64,000 nt of DNA from Pezizomycotina sp. ARF18 (Eukaryota; Ascomycota). The stretch is from the NCBI GenBank assembly GCA_002224055.1, contig AZLU01000157.1, positions 34,567 through 98,566 on the forward strand, given 5' to 3'. Under the pieces are notes generated by a model, which saw only the letters and a program-made list of their open reading frames with translations, did no database searches and was not told where the DNA came from. How positions within the stretch are numbered: position 1 is the stretch's first letter; every line of letters starts with the position of its first letter. The position numbers and the translations under genes are program-made. This document shows positions 23,901 through 36,201 of the stretch, in pieces.

Positions 23901-25571
23901 TCTAAATTCTTTATAATAATAGACGCTAATTATTATAATAATTTGGTAATTACTATTAATATTTATTTTAAGGCGTACGTTTTCGATATAAGTAACTAAA
24001 ACGACGTAATCGCTTTTTATACGTATATAGCGAAACGGTTTAAGCTATATTAGCTCTACGAAATTTTTCTATTATTATAATATAATTACTATTTATACTA
24101 TCGGCGTACTATTAACTATTATTTATACTAATATAGTACGCCTTATAATACTATTCTAAAGTATTATTATTTTACTTATATTCTATAGCTATCTATATTT
24201 AGTCTTTATCTTCTTTATAGTTTATAGCTAAGGTAGTACCTTCTAGCTTTATAGATAGACGCGGCGATTAACGGCGAGCCGGCGCAAAAGAAGTCTACCT
24301 TATTTTTCTAGCGTTATTTAAATAATACTACTAGCCGGTACTATCTTTATAATTAAACCGGGTTTAAATCTTTTTTTATTATTAGCGTTAATTATAAAAT
24401 TAAACGCTTATAGATAGTAATACTATATATAATTATATTATTATATATATAGTATATATTCCTTATATCGATACGCTTCGCGGTAGCGCGCCTTATTAAT
24501 TACCGCGGCTATTAAATCTTCCGCAGCTACGATCTTCTTTTAAAGGGCGTCTACGCTATTTTAATACGTTCTATTTTTTTTATTATTATTAGTATTTATA
24601 TTATTATTAATATTTTTATTCTTAGCGCTTATTCTCGTTACTATATAAGCTATATTATTATTACTCTTATTTTTTTTCTAGCGCGGCTTATATTAGCGTT
24701 AGATTTATTATATATAAGCTTTTATATTTTCTAACGTACTTCTTTTAGCTTAGTAGGCTTATTATTTATTTAAGATTTATTATAACGCCTTCTATTACTA
24801 TTAGTATATAATAAGAGATAATATAGTATTATATAACTTAAATAATCCTTTTAAGATATTCTTAATAAGCTAATTATCATAAAATTTTAAATTAAAAGCC
24901 TTTAGTTTTACCTACTATCCTTTTACGCGGTTAATATACGTATATATAATATCGTCGTCTTTCTAATATATTTATTAGCTAAAGTTCTAATATTTACTAA
25001 TTTATCTCGTTATTTATAAAGTTTATAGATTTAGAGCTATCTAAACAGCCTATACCCTTTATTTATTAGCGTTAAAGTAATAAATCTACTTAATTTTTAT
25101 CGCGAAATAATAAGTATTATTATTATATTATAATAAGCTATTTATCTTTACTAAGCTTCTTATTTAGAGTCTTAGATTTTATAATAGTATCGGCGAGCTT
25201 TAATATACGTAGTTTTATAAGTATACGTCTTTTTAGAGTAACTAATCGCTACTTTACTTAAGTAGCGGGATAAAATTATAGCGAATTACTTATTATATAT
25301 ATTAGATAGCTTAAGTATACTTAGCGCTATATAGTAGGTATCTTTTATTAGAGTCGACGGGTATATATTTAGAACTATTTACTTTATTATAGCTAAGCGT
25401 ACTCGTAATACCTCGCGATAACGTAATAGGCGGCGAGAGAAGGATAGAGTTATTCCTTAAGAACGTACTACGTTACGAGCTTTATAACGTTACTATTTAA
25501 GATCTAGATTATCGTTTTATAATAGCGCGGGATATAGCTATTACTTTTTTATAATATAGTTATTACTACTA

Positions 25572-25811
25572 TATAGGATAAAAATTAAATTGTTAATTAT
25601 ATAAAGAATAAAACTATCTATCGAGGGTAGTATCCTACCGTTTATATATAAAATAAATCCTATATAAAATAAATCTTTACGATATTAATATCTTCGTATC
25701 GATGCATGCCGTTTATTACAGAGCTCGGCCGAGGTCGGTCGATGTATAGCGCTGCGGCAATTCTCGATGTATTCGTGTCGTTTGATGTTCCTTTACTACT
25801 TACATCCAACA
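25572..25811 (-). repeat. right LTR (5' LTR of the element)
   Basis: 240 bp beginning TATAGGATAAAAATT and ending TTACATCCAACA. The first half is RIP-mutated (to about 25698). From 25704 on the sequence is clean, the mirror image of the left LTR. Confidence 0.9.
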
Positions 25812-26780
25812 AAAAAAATTCAAACAAGTCATCCCTATGCCCCTAGCTTCATTCGAAATATTGCCCATTTTTAATACATATCTCAGAACTTTGAGTAACA
25901 CGAGTAATGAATCGTGTATCATACGCATACACTAGATGCCGTAGCTTTGAAAAATTTCCTGCTTAGGACGAAATAACCCCCCCCCCCCCAAAAAAAAAAA
26001 AAAATGGACTTGAACAATTACGTCTCATTGATGGCAACTAACTAGAAAGTTTTGGTTTTATTAGAGCGCGCTCCTCTTCATAAGGCCCAATACAAGGGAG
26101 AATCGGAACTGTTTAAAACCCGTAAAATCAAGTAACATGGCGTAGTACTCATGATAACATATCTAGGTTTAACCTAACCATACGAAATAAATAAGTTTAT
26201 TTAGTAATGTCTAGCCTGGAGCATATGTACAAAGTATATTCTAATAAAAGTAGAAATAAAGACAATGTTGGAAATAATTTCAAGCTCGCGTCCTCTGGGC
26301 GTTCAAAATGCGCAGTGATTGTAAACTTTATTGATATATTCCTATTATTTCATATTTCTAAGGCGAGGAGAAAGATAGTAAAGAATGCCATAGAGCCTGT
26401 TCTCTAGATATCTGAACAATCATCAGTCTCGGACTGCCTCGGCCATGACAATATGAATAGAGCTTGAACATTTCATAGAGGACTGGATCCCGCTCTGATA
26501 TATATAAAAATAAGATGATTGTTTATTAGATCGCTTGGAACAAAAATTGTAGACGAGAGTTAAGACGCGACCTTAAATTATACTATCTATCGAGAAAGCA
26601 ATGCGATCCATATAATAAATACACGCTCGCTGAAACAAAAACCAGAATAACAATTACTTTTTTGTTTTTTTATAACTTCCAATCTGTTCAACCACCTGTC
26701 TTCTCTCCCCAAGATTTGCCCCGGCCAAAGGCCATCAAGGATCCAGACGGGAGATTTAAGAAACTCTCCCGAGCGTTCAG
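25812..26780. other. intergenic stretch with C13A15 tract
   Basis: A run of 13 C followed by 15 A lies at 25977-26004. No supported gene is present. GC content returns to normal immediately outside the element. Confidence 0.45.
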
Positions 26781-28157
26781 TTAAGCGCTTCGAGCCTTGT
26801 GATCCTCATGGCTCACGAACAGCGCATCATCGACAAGCCATTGGACCTCAACGATCCTACGAATAATCTCATCGATCGTCCGCTTGCGGTTATCAAGCTT
26901 GTCCCACGTCTTCTTCTCCTGATTATCTAGCCACTCAGAGAAGAGATCGAGCTGACCCTGGACCCGGTTAAGCTTCTCGTAGAGGCTCTCGACGTGCGGA
27001 GAGGTGGCGGCCGTGAAACCGAGGTCCTCAAGGTGGTCCAGCTGATTATTGTACAGCTCGATGCGGTCCTCCAAGGCGTTTCGATGTTCTCCCAGAGCTC
27101 GAGCTCGGCGATCTGCTCGTCGGCCTGGTCGTCAAAGAAGCCGATGCACGCGTCCAGAGCGTCTTCATTATGCTGAAGTTGGGTCTGGAGTTGGCGGAGC
27201 GTGCGCTCGTAAATATCGTCGGCGAGGAAGGTCTGGCTCTTGTCGGCGGGCGGCGCACAACGGGAGCCTTGAAGCGGAGGGGAGGGTAAGGGATGTTTAA
27301 CTCCGGTGGGGTGTCGCTGCGCTTCTTCTTCGTCGGGATGGGGGCCTTAGAAGGCTTAGACGTAGGCACCGGGGTGACGACGGGGGAAAAGTAGCCTTCT
27401 GCGGAGTGCGGGCTGCAGCTAAGGCGGCCGCAATGGAGTCTGCCTTGGTGGGCCGGCAATCTTTGGAGCGGGGACGGTAGCCTTTGCAGCGGGACCGGCA
27501 GGCTTGGACGACGGACCGGCGGGCTTAGAGACGGAGCAGTAGCCTTCGGTGCCGGCGCAGTAACCTTGGCAGCTTGCGCCAGCTTCGAAGAAATCTGCAC
27601 CTTACTGTCCGGATGCTTGTTGTTGTACTCCCCGATCTCCCGGATGACCTTGTTAAGAGCGATTGTGTTCCGCTTTGGCACGGGAGACTTGGGGTAAACC
27701 ATCTTTGTAGCCTCAGTGGGCTTGCCAGCTACACGCTTAGGTGTCCGCGGGCCTACGGCCATCGACCATCCGGAGGAGCTGGGGAAGGAGCTGGGAGCGC
27801 TCGCCTTGAGGGAGTTGAGGGCTGGAACACTCTTCGCCTGTGAGATCGGGCCAAATGTCCTGGGGAGGCCGGCGGAGCCGAACTCAAGATAATCACCTTT
27901 AGGCTTGCTCGGCAGACGGCCGGTGAACGACACCGACTTCTTCGCTCCCGTAGGCTTGGCCGTAGTCGGCGTGGCCGTAGTCGGCGTGGGGACAGGGACA
28001 ACTGGCGCCGGAACGGGGAAGTCGAAGGCGACGGGGCGCCCCCCAAATGGAACTCGGAATCAGATTCCCACTCAATCGATTCATCCGTATCGTAGTCGCT
28101 GAAGGTTGATGACGAAGCTAAGCTGCGCTGATTGGGAGCTTGAGTCTTCTTGTGCAT
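26781..28157 (-). CDS. large basic/Pro-rich plus coiled-coil protein, about 450 aa
   Basis: The start MHKKTQAPNQRSLASSSTFS runs into an acidic patch (DYDTDESIEWESDSEF). A shift near 28040 then leads to a Pro/Thr/Ala-rich segment and SVSFTGRLPSKPKGDYLEFG. The central 200 residues are disordered and Lys/Pro/Ser-rich (KSPVPKRNTIALNKVIREIG, KSPAP-like repeats, PTKKKRSDTPPELNIPYPPL). Near 27255 a second shift reaches the C-terminal coil: LADDIYERTLRQLQTQLQHN, ACIGFFDDQADEQIAELEL, RIELYNNQLDHLEDLGF, LYEKLNRVQGQLDLFSEWL and IDEIIRRIVEVQWLVDDAL. The largest member of the coiled-coil set, it has no signal peptide or membrane segment. The layout suits a scaffold or nuclear protein, which is inference only. 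At least three single-base shifts are needed. Confidence 0.6.
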
Positions 28158-29507
28158 TATTGCCTTGTAAAGGACTGACGGGTGTTGAACAGGGGTGTCA
28201 TGTTGACAATTGAAGATGTAAAGTTTTGAATAAAGGTTGTACTTAAATTTCTGACGGGAGAATGTAGATAGCTGTAGATCGGAGAATGAGGAAGTAAATG
28301 TTGATGGTGAGAGAAGTGGGATAAGGGGGCTTCCAAAGGGTCCTTATATAGGACTTCGAAAGTACAGGAAATGTGCCTCTCGCTTGCTGGGAACTCAAGC
28401 TCGCGTGTAGCTTGTAGCTGGAGTTCGATGCCTCTCCTCAGCCCCATATTTTACGCGGTTGACAAGCTCCTATATATGGCGGTATTAGAACTGGAACGGC
28501 CATACAGACCCTAATGGAAAATGGAAATTCGTACCTTATTGTATAAGCTCGGCGAGTTTTAGGGACAAGGACAAAGAACCTGAGGTCAGACTGCCTTTCG
28601 TGATTTTACGCCGCCGGTCGGTCGGTAATACTGGTATGGTTTCTTTGTTGCCGACGGAGCAGAACCTCAAGATGGCGGCTGACACGTTAGAAAAAGACCT
28701 GTGCATTCCCATGTCGCAAAAATCCGACGCGCTGACAGCTACTTTGGGGTCCGTCCATTACGGAGCTGGAGTTCTCATAAGACGGATATATGGCAGCGTG
28801 TATAGGATACACTGGACGCCGAATTGCTCAATATCATACGGCGTCATACGAGGGTAATTGAGCTTCGCGAGAAGCTCGAAATTGGAACACCGTACATAAT
28901 AGCATCTGGTTCCAAACCTCTGATAATACACATTTATAAAATTAGAACCACCATGCGGATTCTTCTTTCTTCCGGAATCCAATATAGATCCCCGCTCGAA
29001 TGTAGAATGAGATTAGCGTCAACTCCAAACCATCCAAAACCTCTTTCGAAGATTGGAAAGGATAAAAATCGTATCACATATACATTACTGAGGTACAAAT
29101 ATCTTGAATGTACTTTAGCCTTATCTACATCCTCCTGAGCCTTCATTTACATAATCCGGGAGAATTATTTGCGTTCTGGTTTTCCGGCATTAAGCCGACA
29201 TTGCTACCTATCCAGTCGAGCACGAGGGCCAACGCCCCGCAAAGGTATCATAACGAAGAGAAACAGAACAAAAAAAAAAAAAAGAAATGGCCATTAAAAA
29301 CATGCGACAAACGCATGATCATTCTGAATGGAAATTATCATAATGACCCTTAGATTGCTCGTTCATGGCCTAGAGGGTGCTCTATACCGGAGGCATTACG
29401 TCCCTGTCCTATACTGATGCGCTGGGGCGGTGTCGGAAGCGGCATTATTCCCTCCCGTTGCACCGCAAGATCTTCCTCGGATTTTGTGACGAAGGAGGGG
29501 TCTGCGG
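28158..29507. other. intergenic stretch, no supported gene
   Basis: The promoter side of the 26.8-28.2 kb gene is AT-moderate. Weak open frames at 28.6-29.4 kb on both strands overlap one another and show no domain. An A run lies at about 29269-29283. Confidence 0.4.
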
Positions 29508-30877
29508 TCACCTCGATGACACTGCTCGGCCGCCGCGCTGCAGCCGATGGCGGTGACCACGCTCAAACTCGTTTTTCCCGGTCAACGATTCGACGGAGAT
29601 CATCTGCTCGCGGGGAAATGGCTTCGAGTCCCTCCAGGCCTGATCTGAATTTCCAGATTCTAGCGGGTAACTATCAGGCTTCGACCTGGAGCTGCGGCTG
29701 CGCATCCTCTTCGACCAGAATTTAGGAGTAAGGATATTCATAAAGGGGGCGTTGACGACGATGATTGCAACGATCTTTGGGTTGTTATGGGAGAGCTGTT
29801 AGTACTTTGAATTGGGTTAACGGCGGAGGTTTGTCGAAGTCGGGGGTTTTCGCACCATTTCTCTCGAAGCCCACAGAATGATGTTCTTAGCTTTGTGGTC
29901 TTGCACGTTTGATTTAAATGCCTTATTTGTCGATACCACGGAGAATATTATCCGGGAGAACGAGGCAGCGATGATGAAGACGCCGCCGCAGAGCAGCACG
30001 CCGAGGAATATTTTTCTGCCTAGCGGGAACTTGACTTTCCACAGTAGCGGCAAGGGAATCGCGAGCAGGCAGAGATCGGACCTGTTAGGAGCATTGCGAA
30101 AGTTCAGGTAACGTGGTCATGCCATTTCGATCTTGGAAGGGTGTAATTATTGTGGGGAAAAACGTACAGGATGTTTGCGATGCCTACGACGTAGAATAAA
30201 TCGAGGTTGTACGTGCATGCTTTTAATCCGCACAGCAATTAGTTAGACGGAACATTCATATCGAGCTTTGTAGGTTTTTCAAGCACTCACGGTTATCAGT
30301 TGAGGGTTTATGACCACAAAATTGAGATGAAACGGCGACAGTGCGCCAAGTTAGTGATAAAAGTTGCAAGCCAGGTAACGCCGACAACAACGGCGCATAG
30401 CCGCACTAGCAGTCGATGGTGCGGTAGACCCGTCATCAACCTTGAATAGAAGAACAGCATGCAGACTTTGAGCGCCCACATTGTCCCCGGATACAGGAAA
30501 AAAGCTGCAAATCCCACTTTGCACCCTGTGAAAGCCGAGCTTTCAGAGCTGGATCTGTTTGTGCCGCGAGGTTTCCTGAATGCGTGTTGTTCATTCCCAA
30601 GGTTGAGACTGCGGTACAGTAAGTAGATAATCGAGGAACGAATTGGCAATCTAATTTCGCGAATAAGGAGTTGAATGTGTTAAGGAGTACTTACTCTTCC
30701 AAATGGCAACGTTCGTCATAGTATATATTACTAAAGTAACTAACATACCCCAATCATCACCTTCCCAACTCGTCCGTCTACCGATCGACCGGGAGATAGC
30801 CGTAGAAGGATAGCCAACACCCCGACACCATAATCCACCCACGTTTCTATAGCCCAAGCTTTGGCCGGCGTAGGCAT
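29508..30877 (-). CDS. fungal rhodopsin-like integral membrane protein (second copy)
   Basis: The start MPTPAKAWAIETWVDYGVGV leads to helix I (VLAILLRL). A frame shift then gives RRTSWEGDDWGMLVTLVIYT, the conserved W-x-x-D-D-W of the fungal rhodopsin family at helix II. After an intron-like gap, helices III-IV are MWALKVCMLFFYSRL and VRLCAVVVGVTWLATFITNL, ending in the HCR motif. Further on, PLLWKVKFPLGRKIFLGVLL matches the P-x-x-LW-K-x-x-P-x-x-RK motif before helix VI (CGGVFIIAASFSRIIF). The last helix is KIVAIIVVNAPFMNILTPKF. The tail is Ser/Arg-rich. Plasma-membrane location is expected for the family, whose function is mostly unknown. Exon borders are approximate, and one or more single-base shifts are needed. 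Confidence 0.65.
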
Positions 30878-33115
30878 GATGAGAGGATGCTTTCACCGTG
30901 GCGGCCAGAGTAATGAGAGATAGTTGCAGGACGGTTACTAGGAAGGCCAGCCTAGAAAGTTTTTATGGCCTGAAGAGGGCCCGGGTGGATAACTCTATTA
31001 ACACCTTTCTAGTTTCAACGATGGGTGTTCTAAACGGAACAAACGGGACGACAAGGGTTCAAGTTATACAAGATTCAGGAACAGAACCCACCGCCCAGTT
31101 TTTCCGAGCCCCTCATGTCCCATGTTCAGAATGCTCTGAGAGAATAATGAGCAGGACCCACTCATGCCGTCCTACGGCAGATATCGAATTAAGCGAAAAG
31201 GCTCAACTCTCAACGCTCTCCGCAACCCCGTGCTCATTGTGTCACCCAAGAATCTATGTAACCCAGATATGAGCTTTTAAAAACGGAATAACGGTATTCC
31301 CTTAAACCTATTCTCTGTTTTTCTCGGTTTATAGACCGTGTTAGGGGGTTACAGTTACGTCGGTAGTGTTGGTTATACTTCTACGCCAAGCCTGAACAGG
31401 AAGTTTAGCAGAGACCCAGCTGCGCCGGTATATTGAACTTAAGCGAAGGCTTGGACCTCTCAACTATCATTGTGTCACCTCGAATATATAGCCCTAATAT
31501 GAGCTTTGTCGGATGGAAGAACCGTATCTCCGTGGCCCTATTGGCACAGTTGAACTGTTTTCTATTTTGTGGGCGGTCAAGGCGGTATTGGAGGCAAATT
31601 TGGGTAACTTATATTTCCGTACCAGGCTCTTTGTGGAAGTTAGCGGAGAAATTGGGACGACCGCTCTCTCGGAATTGACCTTCTCTTGACCCCCACGGCA
31701 GATATTAAGGAGCGCCACATGAAAATCTGGACCTTACCGGAGCAACCAAATTGCTCCCAAGTTGTCTCACGCGAGTTCCTCACTCTGAAATCATACGACC
31801 TGAACTGGCCTACAATTGTATTGATATATATATATATGTATATATATCTACCCCAAACCATCGGTTCTAAATTGAAAATGCTAAGAGTTGTGTAGGTTTA
31901 CTAAGTTAATTCTGTTATATTCCAACCAATCACTACAAACCTTCTTTCTTCAAGACGCGTTTAAACCTAACTCTTGCAGCACTGAATCAATAAGAGATTT
32001 GAGAGTACGAACAAACATTGGCGAGAATTTGCTAAGGTTTAGCACGATATAACGGAAAAACATTCCAAACCAACGGCTCGAAGGTCTCGATAAACTTGGA
32101 CGTTTAAATCTCGAGTGATGTTCGGGCGGAGGAAGTCTATCTCAGCTCCATGCTTTGATCGTCCAGCACCAAGTGGGGAGAAACGCAGCGCGCAAGCGTG
32201 GTGACGAATTTTTTTTTCTGGCTCGGTTAGGGACCACGCTCATTCGTCTGTCTGGGCTAAATAGTACCGACCATCTTTAAACACCAAGAATTTTCATCAG
32301 GGCCGAAACCCCCACCCTCCAACATAATTCTGAATTTCTGATGGTGTGAGACATGGCGATATTGTAATCTTGTGTCGCGGTTCATGATGGCGTTAACAAT
32401 GCTCTATGCTATATTACAACCATGTCAGCGAATAAATATGAGTTTGTGATATATACCTTAACCTAGCAGCTCAAAGGAAACATGGGAAGGAAGAAATGCA
32501 GGCCCCACGTCCCGGTAGATATGGAGATTCACCCAAGCTAAGAGGTGTCTTACTCGTGGGGTTATATACACGGCGATAGTACTGTTCAGTATCGTTCCGT
32601 GAGTACCTCCGGAACAGGACACCGTCTCGATAACTAATATATATGCTTTCCTGTAGGTCCCACGGCAGTTACCGTTTCGTTCCGAAAAGGCAGGTAGCCT
32701 AATGAGATTTGATCAATGAAGCCGTTCCAGCAAATCAGAATAACGTCGGTATCCGTCGCCAGATTGCTCATAGCCTATGGTGGATTATACGCTAGAAAAA
32801 GCACAGTGAGAAATTTGGATAGCACGGCCGTGAAATTCTATAATGAGCTGCTGCCCTCTACAAAGATAATTCGTTCTATATCTGAAAAGGGGGCAGGGAC
32901 AAATCTTCTTCGGTTATATCCAAGAGCCCTATTCATCAATCGGACTAACTTTTGTATAAAAACAAATCATTAACAAACCGCCCGTAAACGAAGGGCTCAT
33001 TTTCCAAGTCCCTGAGTTGTCCAAAAATGCAATGCTGCTCTTAACCCCTTTTTTTCGAATTTTAATCCCCAAGACAAAGCTTATAGTAAAGGCACTGGTA
33101 CCACAGTGAGCGCCC
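30878..33115. other. intergenic region with diverged local repeat and TA microsatellite
   Basis: Two segments, about 31185-31275 and 31433-31510, share a diverged sequence (AAGCGAA...CTCTCAAC...CATTGTGTCACC...ATATGAGCTTT). A TA-rich microsatellite lies at about 31823-31848. No gene could be supported. Confidence 0.4.
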
Positions 33116-34399
33116 TTAAGCCATATCGCAACGCAACAAAGTAACTAAAAGAGCGGCAAGAAACAAAAAACCAATAATGCCCAATCCCTCCGAGTGAAAT
33201 CAAAACCCCCAATCTTCGCATCTATGTAACGCATACTTCCCTGCACTGCACTCTCCTCCAAAACCTTCTTAATACCAAGCAACTTCTCCATCCCCTCGAT
33301 CTCTATCACCATATTACTCTCAACCGCTCGAAGTCCTCAACCTCCTTCTTCAGCTTCTTCACGATACCGAGCGCGTTCTCCTTCTCGTGCTCCATGCTCC
33401 ACAGCATCTCGCGTATGGAATCGCCGAGGGTCCCATGCTAGTCGGTCGCATCACCATCATAACGCTCGCGTCGAACTTTCCCAGGATCTTTAGCAGCGCC
33501 GCCTCCTCGGTCTCGAGACGTTCTTCGAGCGCACGCTTGGAGCCGCGGATGCCGACGAGCTTGAGGCGCTGGGAGTGGAGGTGCTGCGAGGGGTTGGAGC
33601 GTACTGCTTCGGCGGGGAAGCGGTCCGATCTCGGGGGGAGGGGTAAGCGGTGAAGTGGTGGAGAACTTGAGAACGACGTCGGTTAGGTCGTTGGGGATGC
33701 CTGCGGGTAAAGATAAATGAGTTTGAGACAGACAATATGCAAAGAAAACCATTAGTAGGGGGTTGAGAACGTACTGATGCGTTTAGCGATGGTGAAGGGT
33801 TCCTTGGTCGAATGGCTTCTCCATCGCCTGCTCGAGTTCCGACTTGGGAGTAGTGCCCGCGGTGGAGATCATGGGATACCCTGTACGTGATTCACAGAAA
33901 ACGTTATCAAAATGCAGGAAATGAGATAGGGAACTCAAAAAAGAAGTATAATATACATACCTGGCGAATCGCCCGGGACCCAAAGAGCGGCGGACTCCCA
34001 GGTCCATCCGACGAGCTGGAACTGGAATCCTTAGAGGTGGAATCCTTCCTCTCCGTACCTTCCTTGGTGTCACCATCCCCTCTTTATTCTCCTTCCTCGG
34101 GGGCGGTGGCGCAGACAATCCCTGCAAAACGAACGGCGGAGAACTACCGCCCGTCTGACTCTCCGGCGAACTGGACTTAGGAGCGGCAGCGCCGGCCGCC
34201 TTCTGGCCAGCGCTGATAGATTCGTCAATCTCGGCGAGGATGCGGGCTTTGCGCTCGGAGTCACCGGCCTGACGCCGGCATGTCGTAGTCGATCCCCGGC
34301 ATTAAGAAGGACGGACGTGACACGGTAGAGTCGCCTGAGGAGGAAGAGGATTCGGCGGAGCTTTGCCTTTGGTTGCGGATTTCGGGCCCCGGACGCCAT
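33116..34399 (-). CDS. coiled-coil protein with C-terminal membrane anchor, three exons
   Basis: The start MASGARNPQPKA is followed by Ser-rich sequence (SSAESSSSSGDSTVS), a helical piece (ERKARILAEIDESISAGQKA) and a basic/Pro-rich linker. Intron 1 is 33881-33960 (80 nt, GTATGT...ACAG). The next exon reads GYPMISTAGTTPKSELEQAM. Intron 2 is 33701-33774 (74 nt, GTACGT, CTACTAAT branch, GCAG). Then come DLTDVVLKFSTTSPL, a coil (RALEERLETEEAALLKILGK; DSIREMLWSMEHEKENALG; IVKKLKKEVEDFER) and a final hydrophobic segment GLGIIGFLFLAALLVTLLRC that could be a tail anchor. Several single-base shifts are needed. Both introns are textbook, so this is a real gene lineage. Confidence 0.6.
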
Positions 34400-34943
34400 G
34401 AAAGGGTCAGTAGTATGTGCCTTCATGATTAATAAGATGGTGTATGGTAAAGAGTATGGTATATGTTCGCGAAGCTGATGCTTGTGGTGACGAGGCCGAC
34501 GACGATGGCGATAGAACTTCGCGAACAGAGGAAGATGAGATGAGACATGAAATGGATGGCAGGATTTTAGCCTTTTTTATTAAAAAAAAAAAAAAATATG
34601 AAATTAAACGCGGAAGAGATGTAGACACGGAGTATAATTCAATTTAGATTTAGCTAACATCCTTGTATATGTTCAAATACAGTCGTACCGTCGCGTGGCG
34701 ATGAAGTTTAAAAAACTTTTCTTAACACAATATACAACAATATTGGCTTTGAGTTCATTGATGTCGATTTACATTATCGGAGAGGCTGGTGAAGAAAAGG
34801 TCGAACCTACGATGGCGCTGCTTCAAATTACTTCATTCATTATTAGGTATATGTATGCAATAGTCTAATATTGCTTGGATTCTAGATAAGTCCTTGATGA
34901 AATAGGGCTTATGGCGCGCTTGACAGGACATCATGGACTCATA

Positions 34944-35658
34944 TTAAGCGGGAAGAAATCGGAACGAAATCTTGAGACGTAAACACTGGAAAGTTAGAGA
35001 GTTGCGTCCAAATAACTCTTCATCCTCTACAATCTCGTAATCTCCTTCAGCTTCGTCTCGCAGCGTCTCTTTCTTTATAGAGCTCCTTTCTCGTCTTTCA
35101 GAGCAGAGATTTCCGTGTCTTTGCCTTTGCAGTCAAGCTGCAAAGTCTTGTTTTTTGACATGAGGTCGTCTTTTTCCGCTTCGCGGCTCCAGCGTCTGCT
35201 TTACTATATTCTCTTCAACCCTCGTTGAGTTCACGCCACCTCAGCACGCTTCTTATCCGCCTTTGTAGTTTCCAGTAGCTCTTCTAGCGTTTCTTCTCCT
35301 GTTCAAGGTTTTGATGCGTCTTGCAAGCTTATCATTCTCTTCCTGCTTCCCCTTCAGCTTCTTTGCTCGTTCGTCCAGCACGTCGCCAAAAGTGCTGTTT
35401 GCGCGTTTTAATTTGTCTTCGGCTACTTTCAGCTTTTCGACGACTACGACGAGTTTATCAGTAAGCTGTCATCGTTTCGATGCAGCGGTCAAGAGAGTCG
35501 AACGTTCAGGAGGCGGAGAGGAAAATGATGCGTACCCAAGTTGTATTCTCCTTGGAGATGACGGAGCTGAGAGGCACCTTGATTGTAGTCTTCTTCGTAG
35601 ACACTTCGCTCTCATCGGCTTTTCTTTTCTGGGCACTGCTGCTATCGGAGGCGGACAT
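34944..35658 (-). CDS. KRKAD coiled-coil protein A (tandem paralogue)
   Basis: Exon 1 (35658-35535) reads MSASDSSSAQKRKADESEVS, TKK, then KVPLSSVISKENTTW. The intron 35466-35534 (69 nt, GTACGC...ACAG) joins in phase 0. Exon 2 is a coiled coil: LVVVVEKLKVAEDKLKRAN, FGDVLDERAKKLKGKQ, ENDKLARRIKTL. Later pieces of coil sit in other frames (MSKNKTLQLDCKGKDTEISA; ETLRDEAEGDYEIVEDEELF), so about three single-base shifts are needed to reach the stop at 34944-34946. The LDERAKKL...ENDKL block recurs in the next gene upstream, showing tandem duplication. The KRKAD patch may be a nuclear signal (inference). Confidence 0.6.
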
Positions 35659-36201
35659 GGCAATATATCCTGGAAATTCTTAGTCTGTAGGTTTATGGGA
35701 TAAAAAGGTAAAAGTGACTTGTCAATGGATACATATGTGCGAGGTACAGTAGCCCCTGACGAAAGGTTCCGTGGCGTTTGCTTTTTATTCGCTCACGGCC
35801 GTCTTTGCAGCTTCACGCTAGGATCCTTCGCCATTCAGAAATCATTAAAAAAATTTTTATATGAAAGGGAATTTAATAAGAGCAAGCACTCGGAGTTTAA
35901 CACTCCCAATGTTGAATGAGCAATTTATACGCGGTTTGATCTATATGTACGTAATAGTATGATTTGGTTTGTAAACGTCAGGATATGTTTATTCCTGCTA
36001 TTCACTGAAGCTAGGAAATAAGAAATAATAAGCTGCGTCAGTTTTCCAGGTTACAGCTATGAAGGCCGCTCACACATCGATAAAAACTAGACAAATGGCT
36101 CGCGTGAAAATCTAAAAAAGAAAGAGAATCGTGCCGAGAGGTCAAATCAGAAATCTTCAAGACCGAGTTCCTTTGGTCCTTTCAGTACAGTAGTTTGTGC
36201 T

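Larger units (their letters stand above)
20750..25811 (-). mobile_element. Ty1/Copia LTR retrotransposon, RIP-destroyed
   Basis: Two LTRs of about 240 bp (20750-20990 and 25572-25811) flank a 4.6 kb interior. AAAAA lies on both outer sides (20745-20749, 25812-25816), consistent with a 5-bp target duplication. LTR ends are TGT...ACA where unmutated. Read on the minus strand, the left part of the interior contains a Copia RNase H-like block (TKYINIKYYFIRKKI, about 21155-21215). A reverse-transcriptase active-site block lies near 21990-22040, with FINN where YVDD is expected, followed by KIKKKLL. The D-to-N and V-to-I changes are the G-to-A changes expected of RIP. This order puts the 5' LTR at the right. 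CA and TG dinucleotides are nearly absent and all frames are full of TAA/TAG. It cannot encode a working protein. Confidence 0.9.

Noticed and set aside
20991-25571. Possible genes or rRNA/tRNA in the AT-rich block
   Set aside because: The block is bounded by LTRs, has Copia motifs on the minus strand and has stops in all frames; composition is explained by RIP.
35311-35703. Plus-strand Ser/Phe-rich frame opposite gene A
   Set aside because: Typical antisense shadow of a Lys/Glu-rich coiled coil on the minus strand.
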